A stretch of DNA of 64,000 bases from Parus major (Eukaryota; Chordata; Aves; Passeriformes; Paridae). The notes beneath the pieces are model-generated. The model saw only the letters and a list, made by a program, of their open reading frames with translations. It was not told the origin of the DNA and did no database searches. Location: contig NC_031770.1 of assembly GCF_001522545.3 (NCBI RefSeq), positions 8,335,321 to 8,399,320 on the forward strand. Direction: 5' to 3'. The position numbers and the translations under genes are program-made. Each line of letters begins with the position of its first letter. Position 1 is the first letter of the stretch. Of this stretch, positions 37,716 through 50,689 are shown one piece after another.

Positions 37716-38966
37716 ACACAAAGACTGACTTTGTGAAGAGGTCAATAGTTTTTACTTGGCTCTTCATGCAGAAACAAACATGTTTGACCATTTTAGAGGA
37801 ATCAAAGAAAAATTTTGAGAGAGAGAAATGTTTGAATGCATCCCTTTCCTTTGAACATTAATTCACCCTTTGAATATGGTTTTGTTTTGAGGGTTCTGTA
37901 TTAATCCAAATTTGACATGGTAAGCAGCAGTCTCTGATTCTACTTGCAGAAAAAAAATAAAAAATAAAAGCTAGCATATTGTATTCAGAATTCCAGTAGC
38001 AGAAGAAAGGTGGGATTTCCTACTTGTTCTCTACCATGAATTTTCCTCACATTCAGGGAATTTCAGTGTGGGTCAGGAATTCATTAAATTAAAACCTGAC
38101 TTCAGCAGTAAAAATCATGCCATCTCATGTCCATATCAGTTTTTGCTGTGACTGTTTGTTGGCATAAACACCTCACATCAGCCTTTACTAGAAAGACATT
38201 CTACCTTTACACAGAGTCCCATACCTTGGGATGATCAGACTGACTATTAAAATTGATTTAGCAGTTGTTGTGGGTGTTTTAACTTCATGGCACTAAGCTG
38301 GGGTAAGCTTCTTCTAGCCATATATGTAACAATGGGCTGCTGACAAGATGTGAAAGATGGTTTTTCTTTGCAAAGCCATGTTTTGCTTCTCTTGCCTTAC
38401 TCAGTTCCTTTAAGGTGTGCTTTAAAGTGACCCTACTTTTAGTGGTAAACCACTCAACAACTGAGAGTTTTTAACCTTGAAAAAGAAGGCCTTCATATAA
38501 AATACTCTTTGTTCTGCATTTCCCATCAAGAAGACATTTTGCATTCTCACCATGGAAATCCAGGGCCCAAGCTTTTATCACCTTGGCTGTCTCCATGCTT
38601 TCCCAACATTCTGTGGAGATAATAATCCTTTTGCTTCCAAAAAGGACTGAAGCACGCCCTAGTTTTCCAGACTATCAGAAACCTCAGATTTCGGGCCCTC
38701 TTTTTGTTTCTCACTTTGTGTTTCCATTCGCTTCTGTGCTTTCACTGGTTGATCACACCCTGACAGAATCCACCAACCTTTAACTCAGTTCAGCAATACT
38801 CATCCACTTGTTCCTGTTTAGGGTGGAGGTTGTTCCTCCCAGTTCTTGTGACAAAGCAGAATCTAAGGATCTAAGTTGGAGGAGAGTGTTTGTAAGTTTA
38901 AGACCTACATGTGCTGTCTCTTTATGGACTTTTTGATTTGGGTTCTTTTCCCTTTGAACTGAAGAT

Positions 38967-39330
38967 TGATGAGACGGGAGGCGAGTATTTTCTCTCGTTC
39001 GTTCTCAGTTGTTTATTTTTTCTTATCAGCATTACAAGGTACAAGGAGCTATGTGCACTATGATAGTAAAGGGGTAAAATGGCTAACAAAGATCTTCTTC
39101 AAGGTCTTTTCTATGTCCATTTACCCAATTAACAGGTGCCAACTAAGTTATTTTTATTAGTGACCCAATGACCCAACACCTTTGTGCTGCACCCTAAATC
39201 CTCCATCTTGTCCCCTGCTCTCTAAACTACCTTAAACTCTAAACCTCAACCCATTCACCCAGTGATTCAAAAAACTTTCTAATCTACACATTTACACTTT
39301 CCTTTTTTAACTTTAGCATTTGTTCTCATG
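38967..39330 (-). mobile_element. Probable antisense ERV LTR, 3' part
   Basis: Read on the minus strand, this stretch ends with a poly-A signal AATAAA (plus-strand tttatt at 39012-39017), then a CpG-bearing region and a terminal ...cccgtctcatca, so the LTR edge would be at 38967 with the expected TG/CA dinucleotide. Upstream on the minus strand, gacaagatggagga (about 39215-39200) and neighbouring G-rich text resemble passerine ERV LTRs as I remember them. No gag, pol or env text was recognised nearby, so it is likely a solo LTR. The other edge is uncertain: plus-strand ca followed by aagat near 40213-40218 would match the aagat that precedes 38967 as a 5-base target duplication, giving an LTR of about 1.25 kb. 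Confidence 0.6.
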
Positions 39331-40213
39331 TATCACCATGAAAACATGCCCATGAATTTCATATTATATGAAATTCAGTGTTTCTTTGAATTCTAGAACT
39401 AAGTATTAAAAACAAGGGCATACACACTGTATCTCAGACTCCAACATCGTGCCACGTTGGGCTCATCCCTGCTCATATTCATATATCTCATATTCAGGCT
39501 GTAGTTAGCTTTTCTTCTTCTTCTTGGGTTTGGGTGCAAGCAGGAGGCCTGATACAGAGGGATGGCAGGTGGGGAATTGAGAACCCTCAGCAGAACCCAG
39601 AAGCTGATAAGTAACAACTGGAATTTAGCTTTAGGCAGCCATGGATTGCCTTTTCTGGTCTAAGTTATGTTTGAGAAATTTCAGAGGGCCACACTGCTTT
39701 TCATCATTGTGTTTTCATTCATTGTGTGCACTTTTTGATCTCAAGTATTTCTTTCATAGAATGTTTCCTAGTTCCAAAAGTTGTCATTTCTCCTGAGCTT
39801 CCAGGGGTTTGATGGTATGTTGTTTTAATTTCTACCAAATCAGATAGCCTCTCAGATATTCCAATAATTATTGGCCTATAATGGCCACCTTACTTGAAAT
39901 CCTTAGGAAATTTTCCAGCCCAGCAGTATACAAAGGAATGACCCCTTGACAGGCCTCAAATGCTAATTATTTACTGAGGGGAATACACCACTTACGAATC
40001 TGAACCTAACTCAGACAAAACTTTCTTGGTTTATGCATTAATTCTTGTTTTTTTCACTTTTCTCACAAAGGTTATTCATGTTTTCACTTCAACAAACCAA
40101 TATCCCACTCTAAAAATCTATCTAACCGGGCACAAACCCCAGTTCTGCCCCTGATGACATTTGTTCAAAACCAATACAAATATCTGGCCCTCAAAGTGGA
40201 TTTTTCACACTCA
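39331..40213. other. Possible remainder of the LTR, otherwise unassigned
   Basis: Parts of the stretch are C-rich and G-poor on the plus strand, like the LTR core beside it, which would fit continued antisense LTR. I could not recognise family text with confidence. A short (TTC)n run lies near 39514-39526. No gene recognised. Confidence 0.35.
39353..39377. repeat. 25 bp perfect palindrome
   Basis: Arms tgaatttcatat (39353-39364) and atatgaaattca (39366-39377) are exact reverse complements around a single T. Uniform-composition chance for a 12-base arm at a fixed spacing in 64 kb is about 64000/4^12, or 0.004; AT bias and freedom of loop size raise this but keep it low. It lies inside or next to the probable LTR. 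Confidence 0.9.
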
Positions 40214-40969
40214 AAGATTGTATTGTCAACTCACCTTTTAAAACTACTTAGGGTTTCTTTAAAAAGGTGCTGCATCTTGCAGAGGCAGCAAAACAATGCA
40301 GTAGATATGGTGGCTATTCATTTTCATTTAGCAGATAAATCAATACTCACATAAAGCCTGAGTAACTTGTTGGCACTAAACTATGCAGCCCCATTTTTAC
40401 TAAAATTCGTCAGGCTTCGAGCATGTGGGCTTTTTTTATTTCTCTAAAAGGGAATACGTGTTTTCATGTTGCATTACATGAAATTGATACTAATAATAAA
40501 CAGTAATAACCAAGTTATTAATCTTCTCTGTGTAGCCTAAGGGAAGGGGTTTTTCTCAACATAAATAGAGTAAGTAGAATTCAAAGGCAAAAGCTGCACT
40601 AAAGCTTTGTGTGTGATTGAGAGAGGGATGTTTCATACCCCGTGGTTTACAGGGCTATGTTATACTGTACACACCGTCTGCAAGCACTTTAGAAAATCCT
40701 GGATGCTTAGCATAGTCTTAAATCAGGCGTGTTGCCAATTGTGGATTAAGTAGAGGATAGCTGGGTCATTTTCCGAGGAGTTCCTTTACAGTTCAGCCTT
40801 TTTTCTTGGTGTTAATGCTTTTACCGCTGTTGGGTGAAGGGAGGAGAGGCTTGGAATACCCTGCCCTAGGGCCTCCTAAACTGTTCATCTGTCATGGATC
40901 ATGTCATGGAACAGAAATGTTTGTTTTTGCTCCCATTCATTTCAACTGGCAGCCAGTTATTATTAGAAT

Positions 40970-41210
40970 GAAAAATTAAGCTATTATGCAGTGGAAGCCT
41001 TGCTGGCTCTATCAAATTTATGGAGTTAATACAGCAAAATTATCCTTTATAGTGGGTATAAGCAGCTGTATATATATAATGCAGGCCCCTTCTTGATCAG
41101 TCCAAATACAAAATGGCAGCCTTGTTTTCATTATCAACTTTAAAGCTTGATATGATATGTCACCTTATTTCAGAAATTTCAAGGGGGCAGTTAATAAATT
41201 AAGAGTATTG
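40970..41210. promoter_or_regulatory. Candidate conserved non-coding element
   Basis: Non-repetitive block containing aattaagctattatgcagtg (about 40975), a tggagttaatacagc stretch (about 41021), and a tatcaactttaaagcttgat stretch near 41132 followed by atgatatgtcacctta. The last part has TCF/LEF-like tttaaag and SOX/GATA-like cores. A short tatatata run interrupts it. Candidate by appearance only. Confidence 0.3.
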
Positions 41211-44200
41211 TGAGTGATTTGGTTAGACATTTAAGTCCATCCTCTGGTCTTCAGGGTCTGCAGATATGCTGAGTCGTTCTCAGAAATGGAGAAATCATAG
41301 AATTTCTTAGGGCTTTCCAAAATGTTTATTTTCAAGTGCACTTGACTTTACTTTTCCTGGGGTGTTATTTGAGTGGATTTATTTATTTTAAATGGGGAAA
41401 TTAGCTGTATCTTTTACAAACAAAAAAGAGGTGTGAATATTTTAATCAAGCTATCCTCTAGAGAATCTGGGGTCTCGAAATCTATTGACTCATACTCCCT
41501 TAGACATAAGACATTCACAAGGAACAATTTCTGGTGAAAATAGAAGGGGATGAACTATGCAAATGACAGAAAGGCAAATGAATAAATGGGAGACAGATCC
41601 AGGAGGGAAAAAGCTTTAACAGGACTTGTGAACTTGAAGTTGTAACTCCCCCACAAGTTGCACATAGAAGGTAATCTATCTAAATTCTAAATTCAGTTTT
41701 TATTCTCTCTAAAGAAATTCCAGATTTACCCAATTAATGCAGAAACCTTAGCAGAACATACCACTGCAATATAAGAGATATTTATGATGCCAAGATTTTG
41801 TCCCTGCTTTCTTCCCTCTGAAAATAATTGTAGTAAAGTTGTCAAGCTGGGGTTAAATGGACAATCTACACAGATATGGGATTGTCTTTGCAACACGTAC
41901 TCCAGATGTTCTGTTTCTGTGTCTCACTGGCACATTTGGGATGGATTTGAAAATAAATAGAAGCAAGTTTCTAGCATCTTGTACAGTGATTAAACCCATC
42001 TTTGGCACTAAGCAGCAAAAGTTGTATCACAGGAAGAGAGAACAGAGAAAGAAACAGCTTCTGAGTGAAAGGGAAGAAATATGATTTTCAAAAGTAAGAG
42101 TTCTCTGTGAGAAAATGTAAAAAGATGCTAAGCACTTGAAATTCTGAGCCATTCAGTCATTCCTGCTGAAGTTATCCTTGTGGAGTTTATCAATCTGTAT
42201 GTGCCAGTATCATAGGGGACCAATTAATTGCACTCATAGTTGCCTTTGAGCTATTTTGAGAGTAGAAAGAAGTCATTTTGTTAATGGTTTAAACAGCACT
42301 ACAATCATTATGTACAGTTTCTGGCAGATATTGTCTTCAGAGTAGATGGAAACACAGAAATACTCTTATGCTTTATGTTCCTAATGAATTTTGATGAGAA
42401 ACTAAGAAAAAGAAATTAAAAGTCCTGTAGTAAAGTACAATATATAATTATTAAAAATAAAAATAAAATTTGCTGCACCACGGCTATTGAACATGATCCT
42501 TCACATTATTTAAAGATATATGAGGCAAAATCTGGAGGAAAGAAAGGAAAAAAATTATTTTATCAAGTTAAAGTTGCTTGAAAAAGAAGCAAAAACCTCA
42601 TAAAAAGTGGAGCTGGCATTCAGAATTCACCAGGAGTGGCTCCTCTCTAATGAACTCCCTGGTTAGCTCCAGCCTAAAGGTGTTAAGGCAGCTGTCTATC
42701 TACCACAGCTCTCTGCATCCACCTCCTTTTCCCTTGTCCAAAGCCCCTCTCCAGGTCCCTCAGGATCCAGGTATGCCTCAGCTTTACTCACCTGTTGTTT
42801 TCTGGCTCCCTGTGTTACGAGGAAGGTGCCTTTTCCCTGGCATCCTTCTGGGAGGCTGCTGCCCTGGTCTTTGCTATGTGGAACTTTTCTGGGCAGGACA
42901 GGTTTATTCTGTCCTGGGAGGAATTTATTTGTTTTGCTGCTTTTTGGGTAGCATCAAACATGGGAAAAGATTCTCCTACTCTTAATTTATATGATGAGAT
43001 CCACATGAAAGGAATAGTGAGATAGAGATTCTGGTTTATAGTGAAAAAAGGCCCTTTTGTACAGATGTGGTCCATGGTACCTACAGATTTTTTTAAGCCT
43101 GCCTTATGGATCCTGCTGTCCTCTAGGAGCTGTATGAACAGGCTGAAATGCAAAATACAATTAGGTTCCAGTAGTGATAAAGTGAAATAACTGGACACAC
43201 AAAGAACTTATTTATTGGTAAAGGGTAAGAGCTATGAAAGTGTGTTCAGTGATGCTGCCAATCACAAACCACAGAACATCTCATTCTCCTTCAGCAGTAG
43301 TAGGAACACAAGGGGATGTTTGCAGATTTTGTCACAAGTACTAATTTCTGTTGTATCTTGGTGCTTTTAAGAGGTATCATGAAACCTTTAAGGAGGTTTT
43401 AAGTCAATTTGGAGAGATTCTGCACCACAGATAGTGGTCTCTTCTGAGATTATCTAGGAGAGCATAGAGATTTTACATTTAAACAGTGGCACAGCCAGTT
43501 CTTGCAGAGGTCATGAGTGCTGAGGAAAGCAAACAGAACATTGATTTTTATTAACATCCCGTAATCCAGAATTTGCAGTGAAAGGGAAGTTAAGGTATTG
43601 TTCATCTTTAGATAAATCCTAAGGTCAGAAATTGAAGAAATGCATAGAAGAATACCAGTCTTGTGAATTTTGGAAGTGCATAAATCCTGGAAATTGTGTT
43701 ATTTCTGGCTAAACGTTTTTCTGTTCATCTTGTAGGGATATATTTTCATTTTAGCCTATTAATCTCAGTGTATCTTTTTTTGACACAGACCTATTAGGAA
43801 TTTTAGAGACTACAATATAGACTCCAGATGCTAGCTGCTCCTTCATCTTTTTGGTACACCCTTTAATCCATAACAACCAACACATTTATTTTATGAGCCC
43901 TCACAATCAAGAGAGTCTTAATATCCTTTCTGGCAGGTTTTCACTCTTTGATTTCACATTATATAGGGGACTGGATACTTTGAACATACTTTAGAAACTC
44001 TCAAAAGTAAACTTTTTATGGTAAGTCCTTTACATCTCCATGGTAAATCCTGTTGTGCTTTTAAAATATGCTCACAGGCACACGTATGGAAGTGTAGCTG
44101 CATTATGAGCTGAATGATAACACATGAGGCTGTGTGCTGGTTGCCTGTTGTAGGTTGACAAGGTTGATTGCTTCAGACACAACGACCAAACCTCACTAGA

Positions 44201-45286
44201 GACATCCATCATCTAGGGAGAGCCCCCTTCTCCTGGTCCTGGTACTCAGTGGTGAAATAAAACACATACAGACTGTGCTGTGAGTTGGTCCTTGTCTCCC
44301 CTTCATCACTGGGATCTGTTATGGTGAATGCAGCCATAGGTTTTCTTCTGATCTTGGAATTTCAGGCTATATATTCTATTTGTTTTATTTATTTCTCTGA
44401 ATGAAATTGAATTTTAGGTTTGTTTTCACTAGCATGCCCCAGCTGATAATGTTGGGGTTACAGCAGTCTCACGAGTGCAACTCTGATTTTGGTTCCCAGC
44501 AGGTAGAAAATTTTGCTCCCTTTTTCTTCTTTTTGTGTGTGTTTGTGCCTCTGTATCTCCTTCAGAAATGCAGCTGTTAGAATTTGTAAATCCTACCAAC
44601 AAAAAAATGATACACAGGGAAAAGCAAAGATATTTACCCATCAGTGAGCTAGACAAACATCTTCATTTCAGTGATTCAGACAACAAATCAAATAAAGAAA
44701 GAAACCCTCTGATGAACTCCATTGCTTCCCTTCATCCAGCTCATCTGATGCTGAAGTGAAATACATTTCTGCTAGTACAGTCAAGCCATAAATTGAACAA
44801 TGAATATCTTGTCCAGTAAAGCTCATATCCCAGCTGGGGTTTTCAGCAGCTTGAGCAACATTTCTGAGGGGAAGACCTTTATGAAGGAGATTAAGGAGTG
44901 CCCATGTTCTTTTCCCATATGACTGGAGGAGTAATGACTCTCTGCAAGATCCTGGCTGTTCTCCTGTGAGCAGAGAAAAAGAGGAAGTCAGATTCCACAC
45001 TATTTATGTTGAGAACATTTGGGAGGGAGTTGGGCTTTTACCTCCCTCTTTAATCACTGCTCTGGGTTGATCGAAAGGTACTGAGACAAATATTTGAAAG
45101 TGGTTTCATGCCTTGCTCTCTTAGTCCTTGTATTTTTAAATAATCTGTTCCCTTCCACTGAAAAGTGCTTGTATAGTTGGGCCCTGTAAGGGTCATCACA
45201 AGAAGGATTTGGGGCTAAATTCTGCTCAAGGAGGTAAGTTCAGTCTCTTATGCAGTCTCTAACAGTGCCAAGGGTACAGAAGTACT

Positions 45287-45312
45287 TTTCAAAAGCAGCT
45301 CTGCTTTTGAAA
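45287..45312. repeat. 26 bp near-perfect hairpin, 12 bp arms
   Basis: Arms tttcaaaagcag (45287-45298) and ctgcttttgaaa (45301-45312) are exact reverse complements separated by ct. The stem is too short for a typical microRNA precursor, and pairing does not extend usefully beyond the arms. It is more likely a DNA palindrome or template-switch scar than an RNA gene. Confidence 0.9.
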
Positions 45313-46800
45313 GCCCTCCCCTGATGATGTGGCTTGTAGGTGCACTGGTATGAGCCTTTGAATCTGGTGTGCAATGGAAATAGCAAACAAGACAATTCTA
45401 ATATGCCAATCAAGCTGCTTTCTTACTATTTTTTTTTTATCTGTTCATCCCTCTTTGTTGCTAAATAACTGGCATCTGCATTCATATTTGTGGTCCTGAG
45501 AGGACCCTAGGAAGAGTGCTGAATCCTATTGAATGTGGTATGCTAAAAAGAACTGCTGTTGCTGCCCAGTTCTTTGGAGTGTTTTTAAGAAAAAAAAACC
45601 CTTGGATTTTTGCCAGTGGCTTGGAAAGAGGCTGGATTTGGACTACTGCATTTTCTTGCTCAGTCAAGAGACTGTGTCTAAAATTTATTTGTGATTATTT
45701 TAGTGATGATGAAAATGAGGAAAGGAAGGGTACATGTCAGTGTTAGTTTGAAGCTACGCCAGTTTAAACCTGTTTTTCCATATCAAATAGTTGTCATATT
45801 CCATTTGGTAGCTGCAAATCCACAACAGAAAACACCTTGGAATCTTTGTTGCTTAAGGTTTGGCATGCTGTGTGTAGTGTGCTGATGACACTGGAGATGG
45901 GTCTGCTATATTTGCACGAGGGAGAGCCCAAACACCCAGTTTTAACACACTTTGTAAATCTGCTGATGTTGGAGTTGCCTTTAGTGCTTAAGAAGGAGGC
46001 TCAGAACCCAGAGGACCACTGCAGTCTTGAGAGCCTGGCATTAAAGCCAGTTAGAGCGAGAAAAATCAGCAAGAAAACAAAGAGTCAGGGGAGTCTACGT
46101 CAGACTTTCCCCTTTGCTAAGATAAATTAATGATTTATTATTAATACCATTGTCCTGCAAATATGGATGAGGATTGCTCCTGACCTTTTTGTTTTTTTCA
46201 TTCTAGGAAAATTGGGGTCTGGAAAAACCATGTTTCACTGCCATTATCCAGCATTTTAGCAGGGAGAGAGGCTTGCATTCACATTTTCACCATGTATTCT
46301 CTACACAGACATGGAGAAGCACAGATGTGCAGATAATGTCACCCACATTTTGCCCTGGCTTCAGGACCATAAGCTAATTTTATAACAATTGACGGTGACT
46401 TAAACTAATGTTGCTAGGGTGCTGTCAGTGATGCTGAATAAATAGGGAAGGACTTCAGGAGAACAGCAAACAGCAGCTGTGACGACTTTTGTTCTGAAGC
46501 TACCTCTGCATGCCAGATTTTACCCTCCAGGCACAGCAGCAGAGCACAGCTCCCACCTGTTATCTCTCACCATTGAGGCTTGCTTCTTTCTGTTTAAGTT
46601 AGGTTAAATATTTTTCCTTTTCCCAGGATTCAGAGCTCATCAGGCCAGCTGTGGTGCACAGTCTTGAAACACAAAACAGCTGGAGACATAATGTGAACAA
46701 AGTTCACCTTTTCTTGTTTACATTTGAAAGCTGCTGCACTGTTTATGGGATGATGCATTTGTTTAAATGAATGTCCAGCTATTATTGATTTTTCATCTCC

Positions 46801-46834
46801 TCCCCCCCCTTTTTTTTTTTTTCTTTTTCTTTAT
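46801..46834. repeat. Polypyrimidine run (C8 then T-rich)
   Basis: A run of C followed by a T-rich stretch with single C bases. It is strand-asymmetric and prone to sequencing error. Confidence 0.85.
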
Positions 46835-49529
46835 GATTGTGTCACTGGTGTCGTGCAGCAGAAATCTCTCGCTTTAGCACACCTGCTCACAAATTGACTG
46901 TGGAAAGATTAGGCCATGTTCTCCCTACAGTTGCTGTGGTGAAACTCAGGCATGGATTTACCCAAAAGACCCCATGGAGTCTCTCTCATTCCTTTTGGCA
47001 TCCCCACATTTCTCTTTGAATTTGCACAGCGTAACGAAATGTCAGCTGGGTATGTGGCTCCCTCCTCTTCCCCTCTTTCTCCTCTCCCTTCTGATCAGAG
47101 GAACTGCCTCTGGTCACACTTGTGTCCTCCTGGGATTGTGTGAGAGGGAGCAAGAAGCAGGGATAGCAACTGAGAATTTCAACCTCTTCAAGGCTTTGGA
47201 GAGCTGGTAGCTTGGAGGTTGTTATACAAAGGGTATAAGAGTCTCAGTCAATAATTTGACATTCCCAACAACTTGCACTGAGCTGAGGCTTCAGTTTAAG
47301 GACAGCAGCTGGTAGAAAGGGGAATGGAATTACTGAGGACCTGCTACAGCTTTCAGAAGTTTTTATTATTCCTGCTCGTTTACAATTAATGCCTTGTTTT
47401 GTTTTGAATTTGTCAACATTCAGCTTCACACTGAGGGTAACTTTTATATGTTTGCAATATTAACACTGACATATTACTGCTGCAATCACTTCATTTATTT
47501 TTTACTACTGTCCCCAAAGAGCTATTTGAACCCTTGAAGTTTTGTAGGTCTGGTTGAGGTAAGACAGAAATTTCCCTGGTGTGGAAGTACCATGCTTGAG
47601 GCATCAGTGTTAAACTTGAGGTGATCACAACTGGTTGGATGAATCCCTTTCCTGAGGTTGGAACTGGTGCTTCTCCCCACCACCATTGTGTAAAAACTTA
47701 CTAAGAAGGAAAGTTTCTTCTCTTTTCAGAGAAAATTTGGCTCATGCCTTAAAACCCAGAGATTTATGTTCTTTAAAATGTGTGTGGGTTTTCTAATCCT
47801 GTTCAGTGTAACTGTAGATGGTCTCCACAGCCACATAAATCCTCCACTACTCTTTGATTCCAGCCAAGACCTTGGCTCCAGTGATACCTGGTTGCTCTGT
47901 GTTCCACTGAGTTACAGTGAAGCTAATTGTGTTTGATATGGCTCCAGTACTCAGTACAGGGAGGAACTCACTGAAGTCCATCCAAAGGATTTACACAGTA
48001 TAATCTGTGGGTCTTCTCAACAAGCCAACATTCTTAGCAAGCTAAATGTGAGCACAACCTCTCTCTTAGTCTGTTTCTTCTTGTGAGGACAGATCCTGCA
48101 CTCCTAAATGGCAAGCAAGGCAAATGCAGGTTGAAAATTCTGTTGGTTAAGGCACAGGCTGAAAGTTCTCCAAGTGCTGAATCTCCAGGGAAAATCCTTG
48201 AGAAGGTTTCTTCTAAAACCTTGTGTATGTGAGTGATTTCAGTTTTGCTTGGTCACTTTTGCATGTCACTTCTTGTCTGAGGTTGTCTACCAGATGCATA
48301 AGTTTGGGATATCACTCTGGGGGAAAAATTGTTCTTCTTCCTTTTCTTTTAGAGAGACAGAGAGATTACTGACTTGTAGTCTTTGATACTAAACTGTTCA
48401 ATCTGTACCTAAGACTTCTAAAAGTCTGCTTTCCAGTGGATGTGAAAACCTGAAATTCATTCTTGAAGAAGCTTGAAGCTTCTTTAATCAGAAAATGAAT
48501 CACTTTCATCAGCCTTGATCTTTTGCAGTCTAACTACTGAAAAACATGAGTTTCACATCTTCTGTCTTGCGTGTTTCACAACTTGGAGACTCTTTTAGTT
48601 TATCTCAAGGCATGTTTGGACTTTTGGCCCTTTCCTGCTGGCCCAGAACCTGAGTGTAAAGGGGCTTGCATTGTTTTCCTTCTTTATGTAGTATAAGCTT
48701 AAAGATTAAAAAAAAAACAAAAGAACAAAACCAGACAGCTCTTCACATATTTGAAGCATAAATATAACTGAGATATGAATACCCAAATATAACTTTTGTT
48801 CCCCATTATTCCTATTCTTTAGCTATGCAAACATCAGATTTTTGTAAACATGACAAATCTGTGTTCCAATGAAGCCTGTGAAAGTCCATCTTCTCCTTTC
48901 AGTTAAAGTAATTTAAATCTGGGATAACTCAATTTACTTAATTTCAATTGCTGGAGTTGACATGGCTCTGTCTGACAGCAGAGGCTGGCTAGCAGTTCCC
49001 AACAGCAGGAAATCATGAGGTCACACTTGCTTCTTGGTCCAAAGATGGCTTTGTCTTCATTCCGGGTGAAGCTGCACCAAAAAAAAAATAAAAGTGGTTT
49101 ATAATTTTTGGTTTCTGCACCTGTGTTTTAGTCACAATTATCATGTAGGGTACAGAGACATCAAAATAACTTGAGCAACTACAGGAGGTTTAATTATTAT
49201 TGCCTAAAAATGTATTGCTAGGAAAAATAGATAGAAAAGAAAATCTCTCTTTCCATTTCTCTGAATAAGGGTAATATTAGATATATTAAAAAGTACACAG
49301 AAACCTTGATGAAAATTGCTGAGAATATTTTTTTAACTCTGTCTGACAATATTTTTCTGTATTAGTTCTTAAACATTTATACTTCAGATATTCTCTTCCT
49401 CTCTCTGTTCCCACAAACAATTCACAAAAGTGTAATAAACTAAACCAGACTCAAAAAAAGCTAACTTCTATAAGTAGAAGGTAAAAGAACCCTTTACTTA
49501 TTCCAATTATTCTTTCAAATACTGCTTTT

Positions 49530-49561
49530 ATAAAAAAAAAAAAGAAAGGAAAAAAAAACCA
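49530..49561. repeat. A-rich low-complexity run
   Basis: A12 followed by G-interrupted A runs. No retroelement body recognised upstream. Confidence 0.85.
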
Positions 49562-50199
49562 CCACCTAAAGAAAGGCCAGAGACAGAGACCAGTGAGAGT
49601 TGTATAATGGGGGAAGTATTCTCCCTTTCATTTTCGCGAAATTCTTGCCAGAAATACTTCCTAATAACTGCAAATACTTTTTCTGCAAAAGAACTTGGAA
49701 TCATTAGGTGAAATCTTTCTGAAATGTGGTGAACTCATTGACAGGATTTAGTTAGTTTATTAGTTAATTTAATAGAATATATACATTTTTTCTTTCCTGC
49801 TTTGCAGAAGAACTAGAAACTTCTCTCTGAAGTTTTTAGGAATATGAATAAGCCCCCAGGGCTTTAAATTTAACACTTTCTGTTCTGTGTTAATCTATAT
49901 TGCTATTGCTGGATAAGTTGTGTTGCCTCTGTTAAGTTTTTTTCTATGCAATTTCTCAGACACTGATGGATATAAACTGAAGATTTATGGCCTTATTAGT
50001 CTATCTCTGGACTTCTTAGAGTGTGTCCCTATGTTAATAATGACCTTTTCTGAATGAAATAGAATAAAATTTCAGCATTATAATATCTAATATTAAATTT
50101 ATTTAAAATACTTTAGAATATTTTAATGTAAACAACTTATTTTAATAAAGATAAAAATTACTTTCAAACATTTGAGAACTTTGTCATTCAGAAATATTT

Positions 50200-50530
50200 T
50201 TAGCACCATATTTCTGTAGATTTTATTTATTTTTTTTTTGCATTTACCACAGTGATTTATGAAGCACTAAGCTGAGCTGAGCATCCCCTTGTTTACTTTG
50301 GGCAAACTGAGTGACGACAACAGACTGTTTAATGGCATTTTCCTGTACCAGGCAGTTTTCATTATCTCCCAATGTATTTATGGCATGGCAATATAAGCTG
50401 AAGTAGATTGTATTGGCACTGCCAGCATTAGTAAAATATTCCATTTGTAATGCATCTAGCACTGCAGAGCTTCATTGTATTGCCAGTGGAATTTTCAAGG
50501 TATGCATCGCTGACATAAGCCTGCTGTCCC
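50200..50530. promoter_or_regulatory. Candidate conserved non-coding element
   Basis: After a T run (50228-50239) the sequence is complex and clean: ccacagtgatttatgaagca, gctgagctgagcatcccctt, tgagtgacgacaacagac, tgtatttatggcatggcaat, tccatttgtaatgcatctag and ggtatgcatcgctgaca in order. Preserved CpGs, octamer-like and homeodomain-like sites, and the absence of decay make it one of the best candidates by eye. The minus-strand frame 50244-50462 (72 codons) is not recognised as a protein. Confidence 0.35.
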
Positions 50531-50689
50531 CAAAGTAAGGAGAAATTTTAGATGCTGAAATAAGAGCAGAATTTAACTTGAGAGAGTTAGTGAAACTGAG
50601 TGAGAACTTTTGAGATGCAAAGTTGAATACAGGGTAATGATTTATTTTTTTTTAAATGAAAAAGATTGTGCTAACAAAGCATAGTGAAT

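Larger units (their letters stand above)
35011..38966. other. Non-coding DNA, no gene recognised
   Basis: Unique AT-rich sequence with a T run near 36795 and the palindrome cluster and A-rich tract at 37.5-37.7 kb. Open frames are short (at most 95 codons) and unrecognised. Confidence 0.7.
40214..50199. other. Non-coding DNA, no gene recognised
   Basis: Unique AT-rich DNA. Frames up to about 135 codons (for example 42578-42985 plus and 42815-43198 minus) overlap each other on opposite strands and show no domain. A candidate conserved block (40970-41210), a palindrome (45287-45312) and low-complexity runs near 46.8 and 49.5 kb are listed separately. A weak CR1-tail-like string (aatcatagaatttcttaggg near 41293) stands alone and is not called. 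Confidence 0.7.

Noticed and set aside
41285..41320. CR1-tail-like string aatcatagaatttcttaggg
   Set aside because: The resemblance covers about 20 bases, and what follows does not continue as CR1.
42578..43198. Opposed frames of 135 (plus) and 127 (minus) codons
   Set aside because: Antiparallel overlapping frames are typical shadows; neither peptide is recognisable.
44205..44290. Possible LTR-like poly-A signal region (gaaataaaacacatac)
   Set aside because: A single AATAAA in AT-rich DNA is uninformative; no termini, target duplication or family text are visible.
45287..45312. MicroRNA precursor
   Set aside because: The 12-base stem with a 2-base centre is far shorter than a real precursor, and flanking bases do not extend the pairing.
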